Below are positions 5,966 to 6,118 of a DNA stretch of 6,118 bases, in pieces (position 1 is the stretch's first letter; each line of letters begins with the position of its first letter). The position numbers were made by a program, and so were the translations under genes. The DNA is from Hadesarchaea archaeon (GTDB taxonomy: Archaea > Hadarchaeota > Hadarchaeia > Hadarchaeales > Hadarchaeaceae), in NCBI GenBank assembly GCA_029880065.1, contig JAOUPD010000068.1, positions 1 to 6,118 on the forward strand, given 5' to 3'. Below the pieces are notes generated by a model, which had not been told where the DNA came from, did no database searches, and worked only from the letters and a program-made list of their open reading frames with translations.

Positions 5966-6118
5966 ATTCTTGGCGCGCTTAAGAACTGCCTATTCCAAGG
6001 AAGCGACACCATCAGAGTAATCGAACCCGGCAGGGGACAACGAGGAAATAGACCCGAGGCTCCACCAGGTCAATCGGATGAGCACCCGGGCAAGCGATTC
6101 GAAACCCCACCAGGCCAA
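5966..6118 (+). pseudogene. Third copy of the surface-protein C-terminal tail, without a start
   Basis: One frame is open from just after the previous stop to the window end (51 codons). It reads L-F-Q-G-S-D-T-I-R-V-I-E-P-G, then R-P-E-A-P-P-G-Q-S-D-E-H-P-G-K and R-F-E-T-P-P-G-Q, nearly identical to the intact tail. Similarity starts at about 5969, with G-A-L-K-N-C-L-F where the intact copy has G-K-W-H-A-V-L-F. No ATG, GTG or TTG in this frame with a ribosome site precedes it, and the rest of the domain is absent, so it is a 5'-truncated fragment. The window ends inside it, so I cannot say whether it finishes with an intact tail or joins another gene. The junction lies within about five bases of the preceding stop codon. 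Confidence 0.8.
6037..6114 (+). repeat. Direct repeat, copy 2 (78 bases, perfect match to 3932-4009)
   Basis: This is the second copy of the perfect direct repeat, inside the truncated tail fragment. With copy 1 it brackets the decayed tail copy and both membrane-protein genes. No terminal inverted repeats, target-site duplication or transposase accompany it, so homologous recombination or gene conversion explains it better than a transposon. Confidence 0.95.

Noticed and set aside
3932..6118. Insertion sequence or composite transposon
   Set aside because: The flanking repeats are coding tail sequence in direct orientation; no transposase, terminal inverted repeats or target duplication are visible.

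Overview
The window looks archaeal. The evidence is the domain style of the large surface protein (a signal peptide, PEGA-like and Ig-like repeats, and a C-terminal domain ending in the GSDTIRVI-type motif that I associate with secreted proteins of uncultivated archaea and some Chloroflexi), at least eleven N-glycosylation sequons in that protein, GTG start use, frequent AGA/AGG arginine codons, and purine-rich Shine-Dalgarno sites. I cannot name a species. Every gene I can support is on the + strand. There is no RNA gene, CRISPR array, transposase or tRNA that I can see.

Layout. Positions 1-116 are a short leader with a ribosome binding site. Positions 117-4076 encode one very large secreted multidomain protein (about 1319 aa). 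In order it has a signal peptide, an acidic Ser/Thr/Pro-rich stretch, three PEGA-like repeats, a beta/glycine-rich central part, a long helical part, three Ig-like repeats, a C-terminal beta domain with a DxDxDG loop, and a hydrophilic PPGQ-rich tail. Positions 4099-4352 hold a decayed second copy of that last domain and tail. It runs by accident in frame into the next gene, so a naive start call for that gene would be wrong. Positions 4374-5402 encode a 342-aa exported protein with a C-terminal membrane anchor. Positions 5428-5964 encode a 178-aa protein with a soluble N-terminal part and two membrane helices. The two are 25 bases apart and probably co-transcribed. Directly after the second, from 5966 to the window end, lies a third copy of the C-terminal tail without a start codon.

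The most interesting feature is the tail itself. It occurs three times in about 2.2 kb. Copies 1 and 3 share a perfect 78-base match (3932-4009 and 6037-6114, offset 2105), while the 44 bases just upstream are only about 80% identical. This pattern suggests recent recombination or gene conversion between paralogous surface-protein ends. The two unknown membrane-protein genes sit between tail copies, so recombination between the outer copies would delete or amplify exactly that gene pair. The GC content of the C-terminal module (58-67% in sampled 60-base stretches) is well above that of the large gene's start and of gene 2 (32-37% in samples), which also fits modular shuffling.

Functionally, the large protein is best read as a cell-surface or extracellular adhesin or scaffold-like protein. 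The two smaller proteins are membrane proteins of unknown function whose role with it is only suggested by proximity.
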